From NCBI RefSeq assembly GCF_000327385.1, contig NW_008710779.1, positions 1,114,811-1,178,810 on the forward strand: 64,000 bases of DNA. Reading direction: 5' to 3'. Source of the DNA: Lottia gigantea. Taxonomy: Eukaryota > Mollusca > Gastropoda > Lottiidae. The position numbers and the translations under genes are program-made. The notes under the pieces are model-generated. The model worked only from the letters and a program-made list of their open reading frames with translations, made no database searches and was not told the origin of the DNA. This document shows positions 13,517-26,081 of this stretch, piece by piece (positions within the stretch are counted from its first letter, which is position 1; each line of letters starts with the position of its first letter).

Positions 13517-13720
13517 TCCCACAAAGAAAGGGAATAAAGTTTGAATATATTTTTTGAAAAAGGTTGGTGTTTTTTTTTTTCTAATGCTCAATAGACTTTA
13601 TCAAGCAATAGAAAAACATTTTAATTGAAAAATGAAAGGAAGTTTCCAGAAAGAAAGGGAACTAAAGTTTGAATATATTTTTTTAAAGAATTTATTAAGC
13701 AATTTAATTGAGAAATTTTA
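13517..13720. repeat. Imperfect direct duplication, about 130 bp apart
   Basis: A segment with GAAAGGGAATAAAGTTTGAA followed by a T-rich run, TTATCAAGCAATAG and TTTTAATTGAAAAAT recurs as GAAAGGGAACTAAAGTTTGA, a T-rich run, TTATTAAGCAATT and TAATTGAGAAAT. It is a simple local duplication. Confidence 0.6.
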
Positions 13721-13799
13721 TGTAAGTTCTACGTCCTCTTTTTTTGCTTCAAATATTGTATTGTCAAAACAGTTTTTTTTAGATTACCAACAACCGAGC

Positions 13800-14047
13800 A
13801 TATTAAGATGGACAGCGCCAAGCAGTGTGCCATGAGGGAATTTTGCCAGGATAGTGACATTAGCCTGCTCTGTTCCGATTTTCAAATGTCAGTGGATCTT
13901 GCACAGCCTGTAGCACACCCATTCAAACTTCAATGGGGAGGGGGAAATTGGGTTGAAAAATATGAAGGTATTATTTCGATCTTGATTGAATCCAGGACCT
14001 TCCAGGATAACGAACAAGCCCTTACTCACTGAGTTACTGCAGCTCCC
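13800..14047 (-). mobile_element. tRNA-derived SINE copy (diverged, minus orientation)
   Basis: Contains the SINE landmarks in order: GTGCCATGAGGGAATTTTGC, CAGGATAGTGACATTAGCC, GCACAGCCTGTAGCACACCC, a GGGGGAAATTGGGTTGAAAA block, then on the minus strand a degraded tRNA-like head ending at GGGAGCTGCAG. The tail side is truncated relative to the copy at 30,582-30,944. Two short open frames across it are by-products. Confidence 0.75.
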
Positions 14048-15369
14048 TGCTTTGGGTTTGCAAGCTTCAAATATTATTATTTTCGATCATTTGAGATCAG
14101 GAACGATTCTCACAATTTCTGATCATTCTGACAGTACATTACAGCATGAGAAAATGTATTGCGAGTTGAGGTTGTAAATCGAATGATCTATAGCTAAAAG
14201 GAGTATTAAATTAAGCAGACCTTGGCATTTACCAAACCTCTTAAAACTGAGAAGCTCCAGGCGTTTGTTTTACTACAACGTAAAATATTTGTCATACTTG
14301 ATCACTGTCTCTAATTCTACTTCAGGTTATATTTCCCTTGCTTTAACCACCGTTTGAAAATATGAGCCAGTTAGTGACAGACTATCTAACAAACTCTTTG
14401 AACTTAAATTAAATATTTACCTAGTCTTCATTGAGGTGGAATTGCTAGGAGCGACACAAATTACGGAATCAAAGTCTGAATCTATTCTTCATGACTTTAT
14501 TGAAAAACAAAATTACAGAATGTCTTTGCCATGTATCTCGATCCGATCATCTCGTTATGCTTTAAGAAATTGAATTTCAGTTTTTCAGAGAACTTTCAGA
14601 ATGAAATCTTACGCTTTTTTGCTCCTGTTTGCACATTTTAGTCGGACCGGCGGAGGCGACAGCGTATTTCATAGATCTTTCGTATCATTCAGCTGATATT
14701 ATGTCGTCAGCTTATTCCTAAACAACAATTTTTGTTTCATTTCGGACGATAGTAAAGGCGGACCTTATCTACAAACGAGATACGATATTGAAGAATTTTA
14801 ATTTAATTGCTGAAATTGCAATTAGATAGACATCTTTAAAATAAATCAGACATTTTGAAACGTATTTCACTCGAAAAATATATTTAAAGTTTAACCATGA
14901 ATTGATATAAAATCATAGTCCACATATTGATTTATTTCAATGTGACACTTGAGCCGAATATTCATTCACGACTTTCACTCTTTGATCCCCTTGCCCCCTA
15001 TTTCCTGCCCGTTTCGACGATTCCTCTCAATTTCTGCTCCTGATAATAATTCTAAACGAGTGTTTTCCAATGCAATTTCTCCCGTGGGGAGGAATTCTTT
15101 TCCTGTTGAGAAGTAATGTATTCAGCAATAGTGTCTGAAAATAAACATTTACCCAGTAGTAAAAAGTTCTATTTTGATTATTCAACACTTTTAGAGGACT
15201 ACGCTGTAATCATTATCCAAACTACGAAATATATGTTTAGGTGTTGTAAGACTTCGTGAGGTTTCGTTTACTATGGTGAAAACAATTTCAAGGACGATGA
15301 CTTCACGAAGCTTCAAAGTAGGACATGCATTTCCAATTGAAAGAAGCAGAAAATTTTAGGTATGCATGA
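14048..15369. other. Non-coding stretch, nothing recognised
   Basis: No coding or repeat signal that I can support. Confidence 0.4.
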
Positions 15370-15527
15370 CTCTTTACCATCTTCACAATTCCAAACTAGT
15401 ATGAACTTAGTCTTATACCTTGCAATATTCATCTTACTCTGGCATTCCGTGATACAAGAATATTGGCTATTGCAGTCAAAGTATAAGACAAAGTTCGTAA
15501 AGCTTGACATTGTGAATATGATCCTAT
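15370..15527. mobile_element. Palindromic MITE-like element, family D (well-preserved copy)
   Basis: About 158 bp that reads almost as an inverted repeat. The left arm includes ACCATCTTCACAATTCC, ATGAACTTAGTCTTATACC and TTGCAATA. The right arm includes TATTGCAGTCAAAGTATAAG, ACAAAGTTCGTAAAGC and TTGACATTGTGAATATG. It can fold into a long hairpin. Because it is palindromic, frames stay open on both strands across it; these are not genes. Confidence 0.7.
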
Positions 15528-16693
15528 ACTACAATGGTGCCGTTGAAATAGACAATTCTTTTCCAAAAACGCAATCGATACCTACAACAGTATATGTGAT
15601 TGACTTGATCTCGAACAGAGGAAAGAAGCAAGACACCAGAAACGACTTATTAAAGAAAAAAAGAAACATTGCCCTGGTTGTTGTTGTAATTATTGTAAAT
15701 TTCACTCGTATGGTTTTCTGTTTGTTTAGCTGCCACCTACTCACTCTAGAAGTTTTCTGATTAGAAGTCTGAAAAAGTGACCAAAGTGTTTGATAACCAT
15801 AGGTCTTCTTCTACTCAAAACTAAAAGCAATCTATTTCAAGTGCATGCTTCTTTTGACACTTGAAGATCAATCCAGGCCAATTAAATTGGCTCATCTGAA
15901 TGCAGCCTGTTTTTTTATGGAGGTGTTTGTAAAACCTGGCCAAAAAAGGGACAAGGAATTACGGATAAAAATGCAACCAATTAGAGGATTTAAAATGAAA
16001 ATTGTTGAAGTAAAATTCTACAAAACAAAGGAGAAACGCCAAATGGATTCTTTTCCCCTTATGTATCTAACAATTGTTAATTTTTGCCATTTGATAAACT
16101 GAAAATTTTTTAAATACCAAATTTTAATGTTGGCATTACAGGAAATACTTAAGTGTATCGTCCTAAAACATGTACTTAACTTGTATCCGGCAGTTCCAAC
16201 ACTGCCTGAAATGCTTGTATTCATTTTATTTTCTAGAAAAACCACCATAAAACATACGACTATAGTCAGGTCACGAAGATGGTCAAATTAAAAGGTTGTT
16301 GGTAATTATTTCTAGATATACAACCCTATTAGACGATGTTCAAGATTCAATATATCTGGTATTCCAGACGGTTTTAGTTACGTCACGAGAGCATCAAGTT
16401 AACAGCCTGTTAGGAATAAATAATATCCAGGTAAGGATTTTAATTGCCACATATATACAGATTTATGTTCTTATGAGGATAAAGCTTCTTTCATACAAGA
16501 CACTTATATAATATATAGATGTCTTTAAGTTTCATGGAACGCCTTTTTTAAACCAGCAAAATGTCACCTACCCTGTCGTTGCATGTGCGTATACAGTCAG
16601 ATATCCTTCCTATTCCAATCTGTACTATTAGTCCATCCAAATTGGCTCCTCGAAGGATTTCACAATAGAAAAAAGATTATTATTAAAATACAT
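15528..16693. other. Non-coding stretch, nothing recognised
   Basis: No coding signal beyond chance short frames and no repeat match in the window. Confidence 0.4.
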
Positions 16694-17408
16694 TTAAAGA
16701 GACAAGTTCTCTATCCGTTTGACTAATCGTATCTTAATGAAATGAAATGAATAGAGTTTTACGTCCTACTTTTCTACACCATGTGGGCTAAGGAAAACGG
16801 GCAATGCCTTGCAGGGTGCGATGAAGGAACTTTTACTAGGACAGCGGCATTAGTCTGCTCTTTTTCGATATCCAACTGTCGAGGGATCTTTAACGTGCAC
16901 AATCTGTAGCACACGGGGCCTCGGTTTATTGTCCCATCTGAACGACTATAGATGCTTTTTCCATGTCCTCTTACCTGCATCACTGACAGGGAGAAACCTG
17001 GTTGAAAAATCCAAAGGTAGTATCTCGACCTATGCCGGGATCGAACCCTGGACCTTGAGGTTAGCGTGCAAGCGTCTAACTCGCTGATCGTATCTAAGAC
17101 TAAGAAACAGGCATTATTTTTTAACTACTAATCAGTAATATAGTAATTACAGTTCACTATGGAAATTTGAGCCTTCAAATATCCGTGTGTCCAAAATTTT
17201 CCACGTTTGAAAGTTAAAATGACGACTCGTCTTTCGATGAAACTCCGCCATGCATAGACATATAGAAATAGAAAGTAATATTTCAAGATTGAGGTTTATT
17301 TAAAGTGATTTTGAGATTTTCGTGCAGTTCTGGTACTTCTGAAGACTATTTACTATTCATAACCAAATCGACCTTCGAAAATGCCGAACACTGTCCTTTA
17401 AAGCCTTA
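16694..17408 (+). mobile_element. MITE family A copy split by a SINE insertion
   Basis: The left arm (16,694 to about 16,737) starts TTAAAGAGACAAG and runs to CTAATCGTATCTTAA. The right arm resumes near 17,087 with ATCGTATCTAAGACTAAG and continues through the family A blocks (GAGCCTTCAAATATCCGTGT, ACTTCTGAAGACTATTTAC) to a CCTTTAA end near 17,404. The interruption is the SINE at about 16,738-17,086. The 9-bp string ATCGTATCT lies on both sides (16,726-16,734 and 17,087-17,095), fitting a target-site duplication. The MITE is therefore older than the SINE. Confidence 0.8.
16738..17086 (-). mobile_element. tRNA-derived SINE, near full length, nested in a MITE
   Basis: Same family as 30,582-30,944. 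On the minus strand it begins with a degraded tRNA-like head and a good box B (GGTTCGATCCC, on the plus strand GGGATCGAACC at 17,039-17,049), followed by the core (CACAATAAACC-like region, TGCACGTTAAAGATCCC) and a tail of ATTTCATTTCATT type. An open frame of 69 codons (16,774-16,983, minus) lies inside and recurs in other copies; it reflects SINE sequence, not a protein gene. Confidence 0.85.
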
Positions 17409-18780
17409 TTTTAACATTTTAACCGAATCTTTCACCTTCGTCTATTGTTTGGCTATTTTAAACATCGCAGATTTCAAAAACAATTTTTTTTAGAAAACAC
17501 CATTGAGAAACTAATACTGCTTCTAAGTTGGTCTAGTGATAATAACAATTTTCAAGCAAATAATAAAAGTGTTAAACGATATTCGCACATATCTCATGTG
17601 ACTCTCGTGAACAAGGAAACTCGTGACTTGTGCGTATATTGATGCACATTTCACCACCTTAATGTGTATTTAAAATGCTGTCCTTTGCTAATTTGATAAT
17701 CGATTTGTTTTGAAATGTACTTGGACTACATCAGGCAAAAAAACCCAATAAACTTATATAATGAAAAAGAAAAACATGGTTCAATGACATACACGATTTA
17801 GGCCATCGCTGGTATAACTGCAAAAAGCTGGACACAGTATGGTCATTGTCAAATTCAATAGTGGGTGAAGACGGACTACATTTGGATATAAACATATATA
17901 GTTTTTTAAAATTGTAAACTTAAGGTTAGTTCATTTACAGTTACAGGTACATGAAAACGCATTTCTATCATGTATAAAACGGAATCTGATACCTATGATG
18001 GTGTTTAAAATTTATGATTTCTATGTTTTAATGAACCAAAACCATAGTCATTTGCTATTAAATGAAACGAGGACGTACAATTTTAACTCATCTGTTGCTT
18101 ATCATCTGTATTTATTTTTGTATGCATCCGTTAATGTAGTTCATTGCTAAATTTTTAGTGTAACAAATGATACGAAAAAATATGGGAGAGACTGAGTTTT
18201 ATTTCTGAAACTATATATATGTAATGAGGTAGTTTGTCGCAGATAGTTATAAATTTGCCTAGAGTGCTTATGAACTCTTCCTTTCCTTTTTGTGTTTTGA
18301 ACATTCCCCGGTATAGATAAAGTTCACACGCGAGCCCTAGTTTTGTTTGCGTTGTTTATAACGACATCTGTACACGTGATTTAAATGTTTTTCAATGTTG
18401 ACAATGGTGGTGAAGTATCGCCGTTTAACCTTTTATATGTGCTTATTATATATCTGTAAGTAATGAGATGAAAGCTATTATAAATTGCGTTAGTCCTTCA
18501 TATAATATTATTTACGTTGATTCACGCCTATAATAACCAAGCAGGCTTGATATATATCGATGTATAGCCTTAACAGTTACATAAGCGTTAAGGGGTGTAG
18601 TCAACATAAGCTTTGCTTTTTTTTTTGTTACAAACCAAATCAATTTCAGCCGCCTGGGGCACTTTGTTATAAAATTCTGGCATCCGCTTTGATTTGTGAG
18701 AAAAAATGAAAGTTTGAATAGAACTTAATATTATCGTAAACAGGTAATTTACTGGAGGTTCCTTAAATGGTAAAAAAAAA
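17409..18780. other. Non-coding stretch, nothing recognised
   Basis: AT-rich with no defensible gene or repeat. Confidence 0.4.
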
Positions 18781-18995
18781 GAGCCGTATCAAAAATGATA
18801 ATTGATCTTTCTTTTCCATTTAATGGAGAAGCGCCGCATCATAAATGGTTAAAAACAGCCGTACTGATCTTTTCTTTCCATTTAATAGTAAACAGAAGCG
18901 CTGCATCAGAATTGGTTGAAACAAAATCAGAATTGATCTTCCCTTTCCATTTGATGATAAACAGAATCACCGCATTCAGATTAATTGAAAAGCTA
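18781..18995. repeat. Three tandem units of about 65 bp
   Basis: Each unit contains TGATCTTTCTTTTCCATTTA (or a close variant), then GAAGCGCCGCATCA, then TGGTTAAAA or ATTGGTTGAAA. The three units follow head to tail with moderate divergence. The open frame of 91 codons across them (18,795-19,070, +) arises because the repeat lacks stops in that frame. Confidence 0.75.
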
Positions 18996-20370
18996 AATCC
19001 AGCAATAATTAATTGGCGTCAACCAATGAACGGAATACTGTATAGCTTTAAACTGGTAACTTCCTTGTAACAATTACTATTTGTCTAGCCAAGTTGTCAT
19101 TATGGACAGTATAAGATAAACTAAATGACCACGTAACAACAAATAACCCACGTTAATTTAGTCAAACAGTCGTCGGTTTTTCATTAACGAAAAGGACACT
19201 CGAACTGATACAGCCCATTAAAGCATCCAAATTGAAGAGATATAAAGTCTACTAATATAACACCCGTGGTAAATCCAAAATTGACAGGCTAACACGATAA
19301 AGTGGATAAATTTAAGATGATCTCGTTCCCAATCACGAATTTGAAGGTCCATACGACGTCTGCACGTCTCAAATTCATCGGCCAAGTCAAGCCTAATGTT
19401 TTCGTTGACACTTCTTTTTTGTAGTGTTTGTTGTGTATTTGGAGTAGGTATTGCTTGTGTGGCGTCAGGTAAAGTATATAGTAACTCTTCTAGACACCTG
19501 ATACCACATTTCATTATGAAACACTTACACACTTAAAATTAATAATATACTGCCTCGTGTGAAAAATTCACTAGCTGCTACCAATATTTTGCCAGTATAA
19601 TGTTGGCATTTCGGGTTTCGTTTTGCTGCTCGGATCCTTGGTACTTGGTTTATTTATTACAGATTGGTGTTTGTTTTATTGTTGAGTTTAATATAAAAAG
19701 TATCATACAAACGTTCTTATTTGGAAAATTGTTGACCTTTTTTTATCTAATTTAAGGTGTTCATACAGATCTTTTCCAGCGCAAAGGCAATGGATTGCTC
19801 CAATCCGACTTATGTATTTTAGTGTCCTTTCAATTCCCATATAAATCCTTCTAATTCGAGAAAAAAAATTTTAACAGACTTCAGTTCCGGTTTGTTTGCA
19901 ATCTAAGAAAATACTCATTCTTTAGAAATCCCTGGGGCGTGCAATATTTCTGAAAACGGAAAACCAAGGTTACAACTTAGATTTTTTACAACTATTTCTA
20001 GGACTTAATAAGAATATTTTGAACAAGTGACATGCAGAAATCTCGAGATACGATAGTTGTTTTGAAACAGTAGATAATGATAGATGGTTTCCACTGCAGT
20101 TGTATGCATTATATAAAAGTTTATTGAACTTTTAATGAACCGAAGTTACTAGGCATGTTTTTATATTATTAAGATTTATTTTTGAACTGATAATGGAGAA
20201 AATTATTAATATAAATTATCCTTAAAACTGTGGAAGAAAGAAGAGCATTTTCAAATTTTCCAAATCAGTCAATAAAATGCATCGGTCGAGATATTCACGT
20301 CTTTTTCTTTTACCTTGACTGCCATGGACCACTTTCTTGTCATTTCCTATCTTTTAAAATATTTTTGAGG
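18996..20370. other. Non-coding stretch, nothing recognised
   Basis: A 104-codon open frame on the minus strand (19,218-19,532) has no recognisable domain and no supporting splice or poly(A) context. I leave it uncalled. Confidence 0.35.
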
Positions 20371-20510
20371 GCGGCTTGCAGAGCAGTCCGTTAGAGCTTT
20401 GGAATCTTTACAAGGTACATGTACTTGGTTACGCCGAACAAATGATGATCGTGGGTTGTAGGTTGTAATTTCAGTCGGCGATTTCCTTTTCAGTCGACCC
20501 AGCTAAATGA
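20371..20510 (+). mobile_element. Possible decayed tRNA-derived SINE head
   Basis: GGGCGGCTTGCAGAGCAG and CCGTTAGAGC resemble the 5' part and box A of a tRNA-derived head. The later string CGTGGGTTGTAGGTTGTAA resembles a mutated box B. Both are too degraded for a firm call, and the rest of the SINE is not visible, so this could be coincidence. Confidence 0.25.
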
Positions 20511-22045
20511 TACATTTAGCAAAGAAACGTAGATTGGATTCACGTGAACTGCTGTCACTGAGTATGGAATATAAATCTTTTAAGCTGATGATTGATTGTG
20601 AATATACAGTATATGAGTATACAAAAAGCAGTTCGTTGAGTGAAACGTGGGTGTACTTTTACCATCAAGCCTACGTAAAAAAAGTTAAAAGGAATTTGAT
20701 GTCCAAATTACATGTACAAATAAATCTCGTATTACATTACATAACGGTCAGTGTGTTTGTAGGTTACGTAGCCTTGAACAAATGATATAAATCTTTAGTT
20801 CCTTCTTGTGAGCCACACATGGAACAAAGAAGTGAATTGGTCAGTTTGCCTAGATTAGGGGCCTTTTAGGGGTAATGAGATGCTTAATAGTCTAGCATAA
20901 ATTTTTTGGACAATTATAATTTGAGTCGTTCTATTATATTGAGTAAGACTATATTCTCCGATATGAAAAAGATTGCAGAGAAAACCTGCACGAAAATATC
21001 ACGAAATAGTAAGAATGTTATAGGGAAGGGAGGGAATGCAATAGATCAAAGATCATGAGAAGAAAGAAAAAGATTGAAAATCTCCGGCGTCATTAGTCTT
21101 ATAATATTCACAAACGAGTAACACGGCCTTTTTCAAGGTTTGCGTTTAAAATTGCCTGTTAGTACCAGAATACAAATGACACATTTAAAATTGCCTGGTA
21201 ATACTAGAATACAAATGACTGGGTGTTCAAGGCCGTTATGATTTCACAATACTGACACGGTGACAAGAAATCAATGGTTAGAATGTAGGTTTAACAATAC
21301 GAATATATGTTAATCATTATTAGCATAATAAACCATTTACTCATGACCTTAACTTTTATGAAAATTAAAGTGTGCTTATTAAGATTGAAGTCTCGGTATA
21401 CTTTGGCCAAGCGATAAGAGTGACGCAGGCACTCACGTACTAAAATGAGACTCATATTATACCGAAAGTCTGAATTTGATTGGGGTGTTGATCTAGCTCC
21501 CAAACGAACATTGGATTTTCAAAGGGGTTGGGGTTGACAGTTTAGGGCTCCAGAAAAAGGTTGGCCCGGCTTTTGCCCCCATTTTTAATTTTTTATTAGT
21601 GACGGAATTGCCTGTGCTCGCCCTTGGAAAATGTTGTGACCACCACTCAGCACCCTCACTTAATGTTTCCACAGCAAACGAAGTACATTGATACTTTGTA
21701 ATAACAAAGTAACTTCAGACAACATTTTTGGTTTGACCGTTTGTATCCAATCCTTATCAAGAATTAAGCCTTTGCTTCATCTCCTCGAAAGCAGGATGCT
21801 GCATGGAGTGTTTTATTGATTGGCATACCAAGTTTTTTAGTTCTTAGTTTTGATGGTAGTTCATTAAGTATTTCTTGATTAAACCACAATATCCTGTTAT
21901 GTAGGATACAAAGTGCTCAACAGATTGGTCAGGGGTTATTACAGTCAGTCCGAAGTACGAAAAAATCTGCTTTGCTTTTCTCAAACTTTCTGAACTCTCG
22001 AAGACTGACCATGACAGCATATTTTGAGAGACGATCGTTAATCAT
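20511..22045. other. Non-coding stretch with one small tandem duplication
   Basis: A unit of about 50 bp (TTTAAAATTGCCTGTTAGTA, then CAGAATACAAATGAC) is duplicated head to tail at about 21,146-21,220. A 92-codon frame (20,507-20,785, +) has no recognisable features. Nothing else is supported. Confidence 0.4.
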
Positions 22046-22244
22046 TTAAAAGAATACTACCCCATAGACTGGACATTAAGTCTCAAACTTGTTCAACAAG
22101 TGCATATATTCATCAGTTGGACTTACCAGGTGCCTTGACTAAAGAATAGAATCTCTATGACACGATTTATATCCATTAAATTAAGTGAATTATTGAAAAA
22201 CGCTTAATTTGCTTTTGTCATTCTAAGCGGTAGTATACCTTTAA
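22046..22244 (+). mobile_element. MITE family C, short copy
   Basis: TTAA at both ends (22,046-22,049 and 22,241-22,244). Inverted ends are AAGAATACTACCCCATAGAC and GTCATTCTAAGCGGTAGTAT. Internal blocks CTTGTTCAACAAGTGCATAT, CATCAGTTGGACTTACCAGG and GAATAGAATCTCTATGACAC match the inverted copy at 9263-9587. No coding capacity. Confidence 0.8.
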
Positions 22245-24261
22245 TGAGATAAATTTTTTAAGTATTTGATTATCTATTCTTTGTGAAATACTAGAACATT
22301 CCTATTCTGGCTGAATTGAAACATAAAACATTCTATAATAAAATCAGGTAGATTAAATAGTATTGCGTACTAGAGGTTATTTGTAAAATTTCACTCGATA
22401 ATACTTAGCTATAAATTAAGCTTTCCCATTAACGTTTATTAAGAAGAATACTGAACTATATGCACCAAATAATAATAGGTATAATTTTATGTAAATTTTT
22501 CAAATTAGTTCTGCTTTCATGAAGCTATATCACACTCTCAAGTATTTTGGTGTTCGCGATCGCAGTACTATTGTACTCATGATATTTGATAAGTTTTCAA
22601 TCGAAAAAACATTCGTCAATTTAAGATTTAATTATGGACGCCATTATTCAATCAAGTATATTCATTTACTATAGCTTCGATTTAGATACAGAGATCAGTA
22701 TATCTGGAACCAAGACCTACCGTGCCATTATCTAATCTAGTGCTTGTTTAATGTTCATCGTAAGCCACAAGGTTTCTTCCGACAGCGACAACTTAATGAC
22801 AAGATAACGTTCACTTTCTGGTAACGTATGACGCAAAAGTAACGCATTCCCACTATATGGGAATTTGTTAAACGGACCGAGACCAAACTATTACGAAACG
22901 AAAGTTGTATATCAATACTAAAAGGCTATTGGAAATAAGGACGTAATTCGCCGTCGCCCCTGTCCGTCGGTCCGTCCGTCCACATTCCTTGTGTTCATCT
23001 GACGCACGATCACGACGACTTACGAGTAAAGGCCATCAAAATAAGAATCTTGTTATTAATTAGACTTTGAAAGCCATTGTTGTTAAGATCCGAATATAGA
23101 AGCAATAAAAACAAAGGAAGATGTTGTAAGTAGTTTACAATCTAAATTGGGACTGGGCCAAACACTGGACAAATCCACTTTAATCGCATTAAGGATGAAA
23201 ATAGCAGAATGCCATTCATCATAGTCTTGGATGTAAGCTCCTTATTCCTCTTCCGCTCTCACAGTTCAGATTCATATTATAAAGAATTAAAGCATTGTTT
23301 TTCAAAAAGGGGAACGTAATAATCTCATTATACTTCGCCAGTACAAAGATAGTATTTGAAATTTAAATAAACTTATTGATTATGAAGAATTTTAATGATT
23401 TTATAAAACCCATTTGCTAATTATAGTATTAGGTCATCAGGTACCAATGGGACTACTACTACCAATACTTGACAACAGAGGTCTTGGGTCGTAGAATATA
23501 CCCTTACTGAAAAGAACGACTTGAATTATAATTCTCCATAAATTTCATGCTTAACTACATAGCGCCGCATTATCCCCCTTAAAAAGAAAGTTTAAAAGTA
23601 CCCACATGGGAGTAATTTTGGTTAAAAAAAAACCTGCTTTACAATTACATACATTGATACGTTCGTGACTCTGCTGGTGGACAAAAACTGTCCGACGCCT
23701 TTCTTCTGTCGAGTCCTGAGCTCTTCGGTCCATGTATGAAAACTATATTTAAGTGAAACCTCAAAACAATAATTATTCGGTGGGTGGGTGCTTTTTGTGC
23801 GTTAATATTGCTACATCTCCCAGTAGGAAGTTATCGGCTGTAGGAAGAGATGGATCTTAATTACGTCTATTGACAGTTTAATTGATTTTAATGTAACCTC
23901 GGAAGAATGGTAACGAATAACTATTAGTTTCGTGCACGTTTTAAACCCACGTTTACAGTATGCCACTTAAGTCTAAATAAACATCGACATGACGTGTCAA
24001 TGGGAATTAACCAGGGTTGAATCCATTGTGAATTCATTTAACTTGCCATTTCTTACATCACAACTATTGCATCACCCATTTGTAACCAGTTACAACATTA
24101 CCAGTCTTTCACTTTTGGTTTTAAGCGAAATGGATTCTAGGTGGCATTGGAGGCCCGTTTCTCGATGATATCCGATATTGGTACCTGCTCGCGCGAAGAG
24201 ACAAGTATTGATAGTCATATCGCTATCGTTATGGCAATACAATGCGTTCTGGATGGGTTCC
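22245..24261. other. Non-coding stretch, nothing firm
   Basis: A short GTCCGTCCGTCC-type simple repeat lies near 22,964-22,983. No gene or dispersed element is supported. Confidence 0.4.
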
Positions 24262-24830
24262 TCAAAGCCCTGGAAGCGTTTGATGAACTATGCACTGGAC
24301 CCACTGGTACAATTTTGTTGGACTATGCCCTGGACCCACCGCAAAAGTTTGATGGACTATTCCTTGGGCCAACGGTGAAAAGTTTGATGAACTATTCTTG
24401 GACCAACTGGGAAATATTTGATGATCTATGCCCTGGACCAACTGAGAAAAGTTTGATGGACTATGCCCTGACCCACCGGGAAAGGAAAATTTGATGAACT
24501 ATGTCCTGGACCCACTGAGAAAAGTTCGATGGACTATGCCCTGACCCACTGGGAAAGGAAAATATAATGGACTATGCCCTGGACTCACTGAGAGAAGTTC
24601 GGAGGACTATGCCCGGACCCACTGAGAAAAGTTTGATGGGCTATGCTCTGGACCCATTGAGAAAAGTTTGACAGACTATGCCCTGGACTCAATGAGAAAA
24701 GTTTGATGGACTATGCCCTAGACTCAATAAGAAAAGTTTGATGGACTTTGCCCTAGACTCAATGAGAAAAGTTTGATGGGTTATACCCTTGGACCTGGAG
24801 CCACTGGGAAAAGGTTGAGGGACTAATTTT
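24262..24830. repeat. Tandem array, unit about 36 bp
   Basis: About 15 head-to-tail units close to CTATGCCCTGGACCCACTGA then GAAAAGTTTGATGGA. Unit length varies by a few bases. The first units give an open frame of 117 codons (24,141-24,494, +) because 36 is a multiple of three, but indels disrupt phase further on, which argues against a protein repeat. Confidence 0.9.
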
Positions 24831-25340
24831 ATGGTTTTTTGGTTACATGTATATGAATGCAGACAATTCTACTTAAGGCTCCTTTTAGATTAGATAAGTA
24901 GATCTGATAATTATGTGGGTGAAAATATGAAAAGTTCAAAATCCTGAAAGAAGATTATTATGTATAACGTTGTGGAGTAGGTAAGGAGATATTAAATTGA
25001 AAACGATATGATTTTAACATTTAAAAGCTCATTGAAAGCTCTTTCAAAGATACTCCAATAGATTGAGAGATCAAACTTCAAATTGGGCGTGATGCTATAA
25101 CACGTAGCCTAACGAAAAGACAATTTAAAACGTTGATCGGAACTCTCTAGGCTGTTATCATTTGTGACAAGTGTAACACAAATAATCAAACTTGGAATTA
25201 TGACTGATAACCACAATTAAAGAAATACATGCGTCTAATTTTCCATTCAATGAATGTAGGAGTACATTTTTCTTTTCCGGAGAGGATTGGTGGAAACCCT
25301 ACAGCAAGGGTTGCTTAACGTGTAACGTCTTGGACTAGAG
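24831..25340. other. Non-coding stretch, nothing recognised
   Basis: No feature that I can support. Confidence 0.4.
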
Positions 25341-25546
25341 CAGGGTGTCAACCTTTTTCTTTCTATTGCCCCATTCAGGATCCTTGATCGATTGAATTAC
25401 CCCCCTCTCCCTATATAAATCCTTACAATTTCAGGATTTTCTCATAGGTTTTTCTGTAAATCTTGCTCATATCGGAGTATAAAGTATAAACCCATTCTTT
25501 TTTAATAACCCCTTGGTGGTAATTACTATTGGGTTGAAAACCCCTG
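25341..25546. mobile_element. hAT-like MITE (CAGGG...CCCTG ends)
   Basis: About 206 bp starting CAGGGTGTCAACC and ending GGTTGAAAACCCCTG, which are imperfect inverted repeats of the type used by hAT elements. The 8-bp flanks GACTAGAG (25,333-25,340) and GTCTATGG (25,547-25,554) agree at 5 of 8 positions, as expected for an old 8-bp target duplication. The interior is pyrimidine-rich on the plus strand and non-coding. Confidence 0.6.
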
Positions 25547-26081
25547 GTCTATGGCGTCAGTTACTGTCTAATCCGACACACATTTTACATGCCAGACCTT
25601 CCGACACCGACACTCCCTAGCAGAGAGTTGACTTATTCGTTGATCCAACCAAAGAATATTTACTACAATAATGTTGCTAAAAACGTATAAACCACATTTT
25701 CTGACCATAATTCCGGAAAATATCTGCGAATCGTCTTCGGTGTCAATTTTATGAATAGCCTACAGTGAAAAAAAACCCATTGAAACTGGAGACTGTACAA
25801 ACAAAAAAGAGACATCAATTAGAATTTTATATTAAATTTCAAAACTCTTGAGGCATTCTTTGTTATTTAAGATTTATAATATTCATATTAGCATCAACTA
25901 ACTAGCGTTCAAAGTCAACATGTTATGTTACAAGGGTTGACGTAGTGACTGCGATTTATTTTTTGAATCCTCGGTAATAATTCATGCCATCCATACCTTC
26001 GACTGAGCTGCAATGAAAGAGTAATAATCATCTGGACTAACAAAATTGTGTACAAATGTATGTGCTTTTTGACATGGGGGA
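25547..26081. other. Non-coding stretch beside the duplicated block
   Basis: A 102-codon minus-strand frame (25,915-26,223) begins inside the duplicated block to the right and runs into this unique sequence. The unique part shows no recognisable domain. Confidence 0.35.

Noticed and set aside
16774-16983. MMQVRG... open frames (also 30,598-30,825) as a conserved small protein
   Set aside because: They lie inside SINE copies on the strand of the tRNA head. Shared sequence reflects the SINE, not protein conservation.
24141-24494. 117-codon frame with LDYALDPP-like repeats
   Set aside because: It follows the 36-bp array. Phase is lost through indels in the later units, and there is no splice or poly(A) support.
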